The translations under genes were made by a program, and so were the position numbers. A stretch of DNA of 64,000 bases from Penaeicola halotolerans (GTDB lineage: Bacteria > Bacteroidota > Bacteroidia > Cytophagales > Cyclobacteriaceae), in the NCBI RefSeq assembly GCF_016464625.1, contig NZ_JAEAGO010000004.1:1-64000 (forward strand). Reading direction: 5' to 3'. Shown one piece after another: positions 1 to 7,481 of this stretch; the stretch's first letter is position 1, and the number at the start of each line of letters is the position of its first letter. The notes beneath the pieces are model-generated. The model was not told where the DNA came from. It did no database searches and saw only the letters and a program-made list of their open reading frames with translations.

Positions 1-31
1 CACCCGGGAGAGTAAGTCGTTGCCACCCTTT
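1..31 (+). rRNA. rrf: 5S ribosomal RNA, 3' end only
   Basis: The first ~31 bases read as the 3' end of a bacterial 5S rRNA: a CCGGGAGAGTAAGTCG core followed by TTGCCACCC, the segment that closes the terminal helix. The rest of the gene, and presumably the 16S-23S operon, lies left of the window. A terminator follows at once. The exact 3' end is estimated. Confidence 0.75.
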
Positions 32-36
32 ATTAT

Positions 37-73
37 AGTCCTTGAGTCCTCAAAAAACTTAAGGACTTTTTTT
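37..73 (+). terminator. rRNA operon terminator
   Basis: AGTCCTT (37-43) pairs with AAGGACT (61-67) and is followed by seven T. It sits directly behind the 5S end and reads in the plus direction, so it should end the rRNA transcript. Confidence 0.75.
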
Positions 74-107
74 ATGCCCTTTATTTTTTTGAAAATATTT
101 AAAGAGA

Positions 108-3101
108 TTAAGCTATTTTTTGACTTTCAGTATAAAGCCCTCTCATTTCATCTTGCTTATTCCAGTATTCAACTCTTTGCATGTATGATACATTGATGGC
201 GAAGAAGTTGTACTCCTCTTCTACAATCCCTCTAATTAGATAGATTGCTTTGCCTTTAAAATTATGTTTTTTGATACTATTTGGAAAATGAATGGTGTCT
301 ATCCAATCGCCATGTTTGTCCATGAATGTCCCAAAGTACATTCGTTCATTTTTTACTGTACGGGTATTTTTATAGGTCACTAGATAGCCAATTATTTGAA
401 CTAGATTTCCTTTATTTTGAGGGATAGACTTAGCCTTTATTGATTTTAAGTGTTGATCCTTGGGTAACAGAAACGGTGAGTGGAGTGGGAATTCATAAGC
501 TTCGAGTTGGTATAGGAGCTCTTCTCTCCTGTTAGCAGATGCTAGATCGGGTAAAACTTTATCTTCAAAGGTGTCTTTCTTGAAAAGTGCGTGATGTTTG
601 ACTATTGGGTCTTGAGGGAAGCTCAATCTATAGTTTGATTCCCATAGGAGTTGCTCTTTGGTTTTGCCAGTGAATCTGAATGCATCTATTTTTATCATGA
701 TTTTAAGTTGATCTGGTTGAATCTCAATACGCTTCATGAAGTCATGGAGTGAGGTAAATGAGCCATTGATGTTCCTTTCATGTAGAATCTGCTTCTTAAG
801 TTCATCTCGGATAAACTTCAGATGTGCAAAGCCTAAGTAGATAGTTTTGTCTATAAGAAGGGTGTAGTATTGACTAATATTGATGTCTACTGATTGGATT
901 TGTGCTCCTAGTCTTTTGGCTTCGTGTATATAGAGTTCGGTGTGATAGAAGCCGCCAAAATTATTAATCACTGCAACCATAAACTCAAGAGGGTAGTAAG
1001 CTTTAAGATACAGGCTTTGGTAGCTCTCTATAGCAAAAGAGGCAGAGTGTCCTTTGGCAAATGAATATCCAGCAAAACTCTCAATCTGTCTCCATACTTC
1101 AGTCGTCTGCTCTAGTGGACGCTTTTTCTTAGCGGCATTTGAAAAGAAACTGTTTTTTACACGCTCAAATTCTTCTCGTGATCTAAATTTACCACTCATA
1201 CCTCTGCGCAGGATATCTGCAGCGTCTGGATCTATTCCTGCAAAGTGATGCGCTACTTTGATCACATCTTCTTGGTATACCATGACACCATAGGTATCTG
1301 GCATGAGTTCCCACATGATATCGTTTCCTTTAATGCCTGTTTTTTTGAATTCGCGATGTCGACTGATGTACTCTCTCATCATTCCAGATCTAGCGACTCC
1401 TGGTCTAATGATCGAGCTAGCAGCAACTAAGCCAAGGTAGCTGTCGTCTTGAAGTTTACTCAGGAGCATGCGCATGGCAGGAGATTCTACATAGAAGCAG
1501 CCGATTGTTTTTCCCTCTCTGAGAAGTTCTTTTATCTTTTCATCTTGTTTGAATCGATCTACATCATTGATGTCTATTTCAATATTTCGATTCTTCTGGA
1601 TGATATCTAGTGATTCTTTGATATGGCCTAATCCGCGCTGACTTAAGATGTCAAACTTGTGTAGGTTGATCTCATCTGCCGTGATCATGTCAAAGTTAGA
1701 TATAGGGAAACCCTTAGGAGGATAGTCCAATGCAGTATAATCATAAATGGGGTCTTCGGATATCAAAATACCTCCTGCGTGGATGCTCAGATGACTTGGC
1801 AGATCGGTGATGAACTGTGCATATTTGGCTACTGTGGTACTGATCTGATCAGGGAGTGGTTGGTTATCTTTATGTAGCTGAATGATATTCTCTATGTCCT
1901 CTTTGGGTAGACCAAATACTTTGGCTAACTCCCGAAAGGAAGAATTGGTCTGGAAAGTATTGTGCGTAGCCAGTAAGCATACATGCTGACTATGTGGGCT
2001 ATTATACTTTTGAAAAATATATGAGATGACTTCATCTCGGTCTTTCCATGAAAAGTCAATGTCAAAATCTGGCGGACTATCTCGGAATAAGTTGATAAAA
2101 CGCTCGAAGTATAGATCAAGCTCGATGGGATCCACATTGGTGATTTCTAGGCAGTATGCTATGACACTATTGGCACCGCTACCGCGTCCTACATGGTAAA
2201 ATCCCCTGCTTTTGGCATATCGGACTATGTCGTAATTTATCAGGAAATAGGCGACAAAGTTTTTCTTAATGATCAGATCAAATTCTTTCTCTATTCTCTC
2301 ACGTACTATGGGAGTGATGACCTTGTACCTTTTGAGTGCGCCTGCCTCTGTGAGCATTCTGAGTTGACTGACGTCTTCTTTTTCAGAGGCTGTGAAGTAC
2401 TTCTTGTTTTTGAGTCCTTTGAAGTAAAATGAAAAATGGCATTGTTCTATGAGCTGCTGCGCATTAGTGAGTAAAAAGTGGTATTGGTCATATTTTTTGA
2501 TCAGCTCTGGATAGCTCAGAAATTGATCAGAGATCTGTCCCTGATCCATTTTGTTAAGTTGGCTGAGTAGAATATTTCCATCGATGCATCTGAGTAGTCT
2601 GTGGGCATTGAAGTCCAGCTGGGAGGTAAAAGTGACTGGATGTAAGAGTACTAGTTTGTGCGTGTGGTGTTTCCACTGGGAGCGGTGTAGGTGATTGAGG
2701 TCTTTGAAGCTTACTCCAATATATTCATTTTCTCTGAGGTGAAATACGCTTTCAGAAAAGGGGTATATAATGAATGTGTCTTCCATCTCTGGCGCTCTAT
2801 TAGGCACAGCTTGCTTGGTTTGATTGAGTAAGGAAAGGTGTTTGTTGAGTTGATGATATCCTCTAGGAGACTTGGCTATGCCGATATATTTTTGCTGTGA
2901 GCCATTTCTAAAATCTATACCGATGACAGGATGAATACCTGCAGCATAGGCTGCTTTGATGAAGGGGTATACGCCAGCGGTGCAGTTGATGTCGGTGAGT
3001 ACTAGGGCATCTATTTTCTTTTTGACAGCTTCGTTGATGAGCTGTGGGATGCTCATGACACCATACTTGAAGCTAAACTGGCTATGACAATTGAGATACA
3101 T
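108..3101 (-). CDS. dnaE: DNA polymerase III alpha subunit-like protein, short DnaE2/error-prone type
   Basis: C-family DNA polymerase of 997 residues, clearly shorter than a replicative DnaE (~1160 or more). An N-terminal PHP-type domain (residues ~1-200) opens with HSQFSFKYG. The palm holds PDFDIDF (~350), carrying two catalytic Asp, and HKFDIL (~490), the likely third. A helix-hairpin-helix region (~720-790) and an OB-like C terminus follow. It starts 5 bases after the dinB stop, so the two should be one transcript. Pairing with a Y-family polymerase and a divergent S24 repressor points to damage-induced translesion synthesis rather than bulk replication, as in DnaE2/ImuC systems; that role is inferred. 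No ImuA/RecA-like partner is seen here. Another dnaE elsewhere in the genome is expected. Confidence 0.85.
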   Translation of the reverse strand: MYLNCHSQFSFKYGVMSIPQLINEAVKKKIDALVLTDINCTAGVYPFIKAAYAAGIHPVIGIDFRNGSQQKYIGIAKSPRGYHQLNKHLSLLNQTKQAVPNRAPEMEDTFIIYPFSESVFHLRENEYIGVSFKDLNHLHRSQWKHHTHKLVLLHPVTFTSQLDFNAHRLLRCIDGNILLSQLNKMDQGQISDQFLSYPELIKKYDQYHFLLTNAQQLIEQCHFSFYFKGLKNKKYFTASEKEDVSQLRMLTEAGALKRYKVITPIVRERIEKEFDLIIKKNFVAYFLINYDIVRYAKSRGFYHVGRGSGANSVIAYCLEITNVDPIELDLYFERFINLFRDSPPDFDIDFSWKDRDEVISYIFQKYNSPHSQHVCLLATHNTFQTNSSFRELAKVFGLPKEDIENIIQLHKDNQPLPDQISTTVAKYAQFITDLPSHLSIHAGGILISEDPIYDYTALDYPPKGFPISNFDMITADEINLHKFDILSQRGLGHIKESLDIIQKNRNIEIDINDVDRFKQDEKIKELLREGKTIGCFYVESPAMRMLLSKLQDDSYLGLVAASSIIRPGVARSGMMREYISRHREFKKTGIKGNDIMWELMPDTYGVMVYQEDVIKVAHHFAGIDPDAADILRRGMSGKFRSREEFERVKNSFFSNAAKKKRPLEQTTEVWRQIESFAGYSFAKGHSASFAIESYQSLYLKAYYPLEFMVAVINNFGGFYHTELYIHEAKRLGAQIQSVDINISQYYTLLIDKTIYLGFAHLKFIRDELKKQILHERNINGSFTSLHDFMKRIEIQPDQLKIMIKIDAFRFTGKTKEQLLWESNYRLSFPQDPIVKHHALFKKDTFEDKVLPDLASANRREELLYQLEAYEFPLHSPFLLPKDQHLKSIKAKSIPQNKGNLVQIIGYLVTYKNTRTVKNERMYFGTFMDKHGDWIDTIHFPNSIKKHNFKGKAIYLIRGIVEEEYNFFAINVSYMQRVEYWNKQDEMRGLYTESQKIA

Positions 3102-3106
3102 ATTGA

Positions 3107-4297
3107 TTAAGCGCTTATTCCGTTGAATGGGTTGAAGTTTTTGCGAGGGATATGCATGCTTATAGCTCTGCAGATGGTTTTGTCACCATACTTTCCGTTG
3201 AGTTTATCCATAGCTTGATAAAGCCGTATCTGCTCTACAGTGTCTTCAAAGAGATTGATTTGGTAGTTGCCATGTGTCAAGCTACTAAATCTGACCCCGA
3301 TGAGTCTGATGAGTAGTCGTCTGTTATGCAACTTGCGAAAGAGGTCTTTGACCACTGAAATGATAGTATGATCTGCCGATGAGAAGCCGATGCTACGCTG
3401 CTGACTATGTGTGCTAAAATCAGCATATTTGATCTTGACACTGATACATGAGGTGAGTAGGTTTTCTCTACGGAGTTTGCTAGTGAGCTGCTCGGTCATG
3501 GCTACAAGTACTGATTCTAGTAGCTTGATGTCGATGGTGTCTTGCTCGAAAGTTTCTTCTGTAGAGAGTGATTTTCGTTCTGTATATGGGACTACAGGAC
3601 TGTCATCTATACCGTTGGCTCTTTCCCACATCATCAAACCATTTTTACCAAAGGCACTTTTCATCAAGTCGGGCTGTAGGTTTTGCATGGTATGGATGAT
3701 TCTCACGCCCATGACATAGAGTGTATCAGCTGTTTTGGGTCCTATCATCGGGATTTTATCGACAGGAAGTGGTGCTAGAAATGTTTTTTCAGTGCCATAG
3801 GGTACATACCGTTCATTATTTGGCTTGGCTAGTCCTGTAGCGATCTTAGATACTGTTTTGTTTGCTGAGAGTCCCATGGATATGGGTAAACCACTTTCTT
3901 TGATGATACGCTGACGGAGTTCTTGGGCCATCTTCATGCTGCCAAAGAACTTGTCCATCCCGCTATAGTCTATGTAGAATTCATCAATGGATGACTTTTC
4001 AAAAAGAGGTACTTGCTCTGAGATGATCTGGGTGATTTCTTCAGACTTTTTAGCGTATTTATCAAAATCACCTCTGACAGAAACTAGCTGTGGACAGAGC
4101 TGTGAAGCCATACGCATAGACATAGCAGAGTGCACGCCAAATGCTCTGGCCTCATAACTGCAAGAGGCAACTACTCCTCGATCTCCTGTTCCTCCTATCG
4201 CTAGTGGCTTGCCTATGAGGGAGCGATCATGTAGTCGCTCCACAGACACGAAAAATGAATCCATGTCCATATGTACTATACTTCTCCCCTCTGCCAT
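3107..4297 (-). CDS. dinB: DNA polymerase IV (Y-family translesion polymerase)
   Basis: Y-family polymerase of 396 residues, a normal length for DinB. The catalytic carboxylates are visible: HMDMDSFF with Asp11 and SSIDEF with Asp105-Glu106. The SYEAR finger motif (48-52) and the KPNNERYV stretch typical of DinB follow, then a helix-hairpin-helix (~175-200) and the little-finger domain (~240-350). No clear QLxLF-type clamp-binding motif is seen at the C terminus, which ends in NPFNGISA; INLFED at ~345 could serve. It is the first gene of the pair with the dnaE-like gene and has a good promoter 25 bases upstream. It inserts nucleotides opposite damaged bases and should be induced when the neighbouring S24 repressor is inactivated. 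Confidence 0.93.
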   Translation of the reverse strand: MAEGRSIVHMDMDSFFVSVERLHDRSLIGKPLAIGGTGDRGVVASCSYEARAFGVHSAMSMRMASQLCPQLVSVRGDFDKYAKKSEEITQIISEQVPLFEKSSIDEFYIDYSGMDKFFGSMKMAQELRQRIIKESGLPISMGLSANKTVSKIATGLAKPNNERYVPYGTEKTFLAPLPVDKIPMIGPKTADTLYVMGVRIIHTMQNLQPDLMKSAFGKNGLMMWERANGIDDSPVVPYTERKSLSTEETFEQDTIDIKLLESVLVAMTEQLTSKLRRENLLTSCISVKIKYADFSTHSQQRSIGFSSADHTIISVVKDLFRKLHNRRLLIRLIGVRFSSLTHGNYQINLFEDTVEQIRLYQAMDKLNGKYGDKTICRAISMHIPRKNFNPFNGISA

Positions 4298-4302
4298 CTT
4301 TT

Positions 4303-4327
4303 TATTTGTTTATTATATTTACAAATA
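4303..4327. promoter_or_regulatory. Inverted repeat over the dinB promoter, candidate repressor operator
   Basis: TATTTGT (4303-4309) and ACAAATA (4321-4327) are perfect 7-base inverted arms 11 bases apart. The right arm overlaps the -7 element of the dinB promoter and the repeat covers the expected transcription start. A protein bound here would block dinB-dnaE. The divergent XRE-S24 gene is the natural candidate; binding is inferred. Confidence 0.5.
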
Positions 4328-4350
4328 TATGATAAAATAATTAACACAAA
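4322..4350 (-). promoter_or_regulatory. dinB-dnaE promoter (Bacteroidota sigma-A type)
   Basis: On the minus strand TTTG (4350-4347) lies 17 bases before TATATTTG (4329-4322). This fits the Bacteroidota consensus TTTG-N17-23-TAnnTTTG exactly. Transcription should start near 4315, leaving a short A-rich leader before the dinB ATG at 4297. Confidence 0.7.
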
Positions 4351-4382
4351 TCTATAACTTTGGTTTTGAAAAGAAAAAGCTT

Positions 4383-4411
4383 TTTGTCAGTTGTTGACTC
4401 ATATATATTTG
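4383..4411 (+). promoter_or_regulatory. Promoter of the XRE-S24 repressor gene, probably giving a leaderless mRNA
   Basis: TTTG (4383-4386), 17 bases, then TATATTTG (4404-4411): an exact consensus match. The start codon begins at 4416, only 5 bases after the -7 element, so transcription would begin at or next to the ATG. A 4-base-arm repeat GTCA/TGAC (4386-4389, 4395-4398) lies in the spacer and could be an autoregulatory site. A second -7-like TAACTTTG (4355-4362) lies upstream without a -33 box. Confidence 0.6.
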
Positions 4412-4415
4412 CCAT

Positions 4416-5126
4416 ATGACCATGATACATGCTAATCTCAAGATCCTCAGAAAGCAAAAAGGCATCACACAAGCAGCTATAGCTGAGGCCGTGGGGGTGA
4501 GTCGCTCACAGTGGGCGGGCTATGAGCTGAATATCAATCCTCCCTTAGAGGTATTGGTGCGGATTTCGGACTTTCTCACGGTGTCTATTGATACACTAGT
4601 GCGAATAGATCTGAGTAAGTTTTCAGAGACTAGATTAGCAAGTATGCTCGATGATCAGTCGAAGATCAGTGGTGAACATATTAGAGTTTTAGCCACTACA
4701 GTAGATCATAGAGGGCATGAACAAATTGAGATGGTGCCTGTCAGAGCTAAGGCCAGCTATTTGGCGGGATTCGCTGATCCTGAGTATATCAGTGAGCTTC
4801 CTAGGTTGAGTATTCCGTTTTTACCCCAAGGAAAGAAATATCGAGTCTTTCAGGTAGATGGAGACTCTATGCTACCTATACCAGATGGCGCCTATATCGT
4901 GTGTGAGTATGTCGAAAACTGGCAGAGTATACAGGATGGAGAAAAGTATGTCATCATCGCGGCTAATGAGGGGATCACGTTTAAGATTGCATATAATCAC
5001 ATCAAGTCAAAAGAAGAGATTCTTCTGTGTTCCTCTAACCCGATTTTTGCGCCCTTTGTCGTGCCTATTCGATCAGTGTCTGAGGTATGGAAGTATAAGT
5101 TGGTGATGGCTGAGCATCTGGGATAA
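4416..5126 (+). CDS. XRE-family repressor with self-cleaving S24 (LexA/UmuD-like) peptidase domain
   Basis: The 236-residue protein has an N-terminal helix-turn-helix (residues ~6-60, with ITQAAIAEAVGVSRSQ as the motif) and a C-terminal S24 peptidase fold. The catalytic serine is Ser151 in GDSM and the general base is probably Lys190 in ITFKIA; the 39-residue spacing is close to the 37 of LexA and UmuD. The likely self-cleavage bond is Ala117-Gly118 in YLAGF, 33 residues before the serine (35 in LexA). RecA-stimulated cleavage would separate the DNA-binding half and release repression. It faces dinB-dnaE across a 118-base region with two consensus promoters. A later ATG at 4422 is an alternative start. 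The targets are inferred from position. Confidence 0.85.
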   Translation: MTMIHANLKILRKQKGITQAAIAEAVGVSRSQWAGYELNINPPLEVLVRISDFLTVSIDTLVRIDLSKFSETRLASMLDDQSKISGEHIRVLATTVDHRGHEQIEMVPVRAKASYLAGFADPEYISELPRLSIPFLPQGKKYRVFQVDGDSMLPIPDGAYIVCEYVENWQSIQDGEKYVIIAANEGITFKIAYNHIKSKEEILLCSSNPIFAPFVVPIRSVSEVWKYKLVMAEHLG

Positions 5127-5131
5127 TTGAT

Positions 5132-5167
5132 TACTCACCTTCCTATATATAAATGGAGAGGTGAGTA
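5132..5167. terminator. Bidirectional stem-loop between convergent genes
   Basis: TACTCACCT (5132-5140) pairs with AGGTGAGTA (5159-5167). It sits in the 45 bases between the S24 repressor stop and the stop of the convergent methyltransferase. The T-run is weak. Confidence 0.55.
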
Positions 5168-5171
5168 TTGT

Positions 5172-6344
5172 TTATCCTATATCAGTTCGCTTAGTGCCTG
5201 CATAGAGTTCGTATTTGAGCAGCCTACAGTCGATAGTACCGTTGAAAAACTCTATCCTGCGACTCGCTTTTAGACCTATTTTTTTAGCCAAATCCAGATT
5301 TCCTGTAAATATGGCACCTGTATAGCCTGCACATTTTTGCTTCATAAAATCCCCGATAGCCTTATAAGTAATCTCCAGCTCCTCGGTCTCTCCAAGTCGC
5401 TCTCCATACTCAGGGTTCATGAAGAGGATGCCTGCCTGTCCCTCAGGGATCTGTGTCTCGCTGAAGTCACAAACCTCGAAAGTGATCAAGTGATCTACAC
5501 CTGCTACGAGTGCATTTTTCTCAGCATTTTCTACTGCTAGCGGATCGATATCAGAAGCGATGATGACAGGGCAGTTCTCCTCATTGATTTGCTTTCTGAT
5601 GCGTTCTTTTTCTTTATAAAAAATCTCCTCATCATATCCGATCAAATGCATAAAAGCATAGTTGGATCGGTATAAGCCAGGGACTCTGATAGAAGCCAGC
5701 ATGGCTGCTTCGATCGCCAGTGTACCTGATCCGCACATGGGATTGATGAAGGGAGACTTCATATCCCATCCTGATGCCATGACAGTAGCTGCGGCAAGTG
5801 CTTCTAGCATAGGGGCTTTGCCAGGGATCTTTCTGTAGCCATGCTTAGCGAGTGTTTCGCCTGACGTATCTAGGAAAAGTTCGGCAAAGTCATCCTTCCA
5901 GTATAAATGGATGACAGCTCCCAAGAGCTCAGATCCAGAGTCGGGTCTGCTACCAGTCTTGTCTCTAAAGTAGTCAGCTATGGCATCTTTGACTTTGACA
6001 TTGACAAATAGCTCGTTGTTGATGCTGGGATGGTTGACATTAGAGGTTACAGAGAAGTAGCCATCTTCAGCGATGAGTTGTTCCCAAGAGATTTTCTTGA
6101 GGTCTTTGTATAGATCTTCTGGGCCATTGAGGCGAAGGGTTTTGATCGAATAGAGTACTTGACTAGCACATCTCAAGTTTAGGTTGAGTTTGATACAGTC
6201 GGTGACAGTTCCAGAGAGTTCTACTCCTGTAGGAAATACTCTCGTAGGAGTGAAGCCAAGTGCTAGGACTTCTTGCTCTAGAGATGGAGCTAGCCACCTA
6301 TTGCAGGTGATGATGATTTTAGCTGCTTTTTCAAATACTTTCAT
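5172..6344 (-). CDS. THUMP-domain class I RNA methyltransferase, RlmL-like (23S rRNA m2G)
   Basis: Predicted SAM-dependent guanine-N2 methyltransferase of 390 residues, similar to the N-terminal half of E. coli RlmL. A THUMP RNA-binding domain (~45-150) precedes a Rossmann-like catalytic domain with MCGSGTLAIEAAM as the SAM loop and MNPEYG as the catalytic NPPY-type motif. The family is often mislabelled as an adenine-specific DNA methylase, but THUMP argues for RNA. I chose the ATG at 6344 (MKVFEKAAKI), where family similarity begins; the frame stays open to an ATG at 6410, adding 22 unconserved residues. It is convergent with the S24 gene and divergent from the next gene. Confidence 0.82.
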   Translation of the reverse strand: MKVFEKAAKIIITCNRWLAPSLEQEVLALGFTPTRVFPTGVELSGTVTDCIKLNLNLRCASQVLYSIKTLRLNGPEDLYKDLKKISWEQLIAEDGYFSVTSNVNHPSINNELFVNVKVKDAIADYFRDKTGSRPDSGSELLGAVIHLYWKDDFAELFLDTSGETLAKHGYRKIPGKAPMLEALAAATVMASGWDMKSPFINPMCGSGTLAIEAAMLASIRVPGLYRSNYAFMHLIGYDEEIFYKEKERIRKQINEENCPVIIASDIDPLAVENAEKNALVAGVDHLITFEVCDFSETQIPEGQAGILFMNPEYGERLGETEELEITYKAIGDFMKQKCAGYTGAIFTGNLDLAKKIGLKASRRIEFFNGTIDCRLLKYELYAGTKRTDIG

Positions 6345-6451
6345 AGGAGGCAAAGCTAAGAAATAATGCGGAGATGCTTGGCTTTTATGTGCTTTAGGGG
6401 AACAATTCACTCAATAAAGAGCTTGATATAAAGGATACTTTTTAAAAACAA

Positions 6452-7276
6452 ATGAAGCAAATAGGCATTATTGGGCTAGGTTGGTATGGATTACCACTGG
6501 CAAAGCATTTATCACAAAATGGCTACGAGGTAAAAGGAACTGTCACTAGTGCAGAAAAACAAACACAACTTTTGGCTGATGGTATAGAGACTGTTTTACT
6601 CAAGATGGTCCCACATCCAGAAGGAGTAGCTTTTCATAGTGTATTTCAGTGTGAGACGATTATCATTAATATTCCTCCGAGATCGAGAACGGCTACGGAG
6701 ACTTTCTATCCAGAGCAGATGAAGTACTTGAGGCAGTTGCTTGAAAATGGTCAGGCGAAGCATGTCATTTTTGTATCGGCTACTTCGGTCTATCCAGATG
6801 CGGGTCAGGTGGCTACAGAATCAGATCCGCTTTCGCTGGATAATACTGGTAATGAGCCCATGCTACAAGCTGAGCAGATCATCTCTTCCAGTGAAAGCTA
6901 TCAGACGACTATCTTAAGATTTGGAGGCTTACTTGGCTATGATCGCATTCCTGGGAAGTATTTTGCTGGCAAGGAAGTGCAAAATACTCACCTCAAGGTC
7001 AATTACATTCATAGAGATGACGCTGTGGCTTTTACAGAGTGGGTTATCAAGCACAACTACTGGGCTGAGGTAGTGAACGTAGTATCTCCTCTCACACGCA
7101 CACGTGCAGAAGTCTATCTACACAATGCGACTAATTTTGATTTTGCTGCTCCTATCATCAAATCAGGAGGCAATGAGTTAGGTAAATATATCTCTCCTGA
7201 AAAAATAAAATTATTGGATAATTTCCAATTTAAGTATCCAGATCCACTGCACTTTTATTTTGAACCAAAGAATTAA
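6452..7276 (+). CDS. NAD(P)-binding SDR/epimerase-like protein (YeeZ-like)
   Basis: The 274-residue protein starts with a Rossmann fold: GIIGLGWYG (residues ~4-12) is the dinucleotide-binding glycine loop. VIFVSATSVYPD (~108-119) matches the strand carrying the catalytic Ser/Thr of extended SDR enzymes, and RFGGLLGYDRIPG (~155-167) resembles the loop that follows in the NAD-dependent epimerase family. The usual YxxxK pair is not obvious. It is closest in layout to E. coli YeeZ and similar uncharacterised proteins, so the substrate is unknown. It stands alone, divergent from the methyltransferase gene. Confidence 0.65.
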   Translation: MKQIGIIGLGWYGLPLAKHLSQNGYEVKGTVTSAEKQTQLLADGIETVLLKMVPHPEGVAFHSVFQCETIIINIPPRSRTATETFYPEQMKYLRQLLENGQAKHVIFVSATSVYPDAGQVATESDPLSLDNTGNEPMLQAEQIISSSESYQTTILRFGGLLGYDRIPGKYFAGKEVQNTHLKVNYIHRDDAVAFTEWVIKHNYWAEVVNVVSPLTRTRAEVYLHNATNFDFAAPIIKSGGNELGKYISPEKIKLLDNFQFKYPDPLHFYFEPKN

Positions 7277-7447
7277 TCGAATATAGATTACTGGTTTATC
7301 TTTTGTAAAACTTAGTTAATATATAATTGATAAAAGCTATCAATGATTCTGTTCTTATTTTATTAGGATTTCTGTTTGGTAATTAATTCAATATCAAATG
7401 AATTTGCTTAAACGGTTATACAATTTTCAATAATGTTAAGACTTTGT

Positions 7448-7455
7448 TAAATTTG
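7448..7455 (+). promoter_or_regulatory. Probable -7 element of the sucAB-lpd operon
   Basis: TAAATTTG matches TAnnTTTG and lies 26 bases before the sucA ATG. No clear TTG sits 17-23 bases upstream, so only half the promoter is recognisable. The rest of the 205-base gap (7277-7481) is AT-rich with nothing else I can identify. Confidence 0.4.
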
Positions 7456-7481
7456 ACTTCCAAATAACACCTCAACACATA

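Noticed and set aside
5172-6344. Adenine-specific DNA methylase, part of a restriction system
   Set aside because: The THUMP domain and RlmL layout indicate an RNA methyltransferase, and no restriction enzyme is adjacent.
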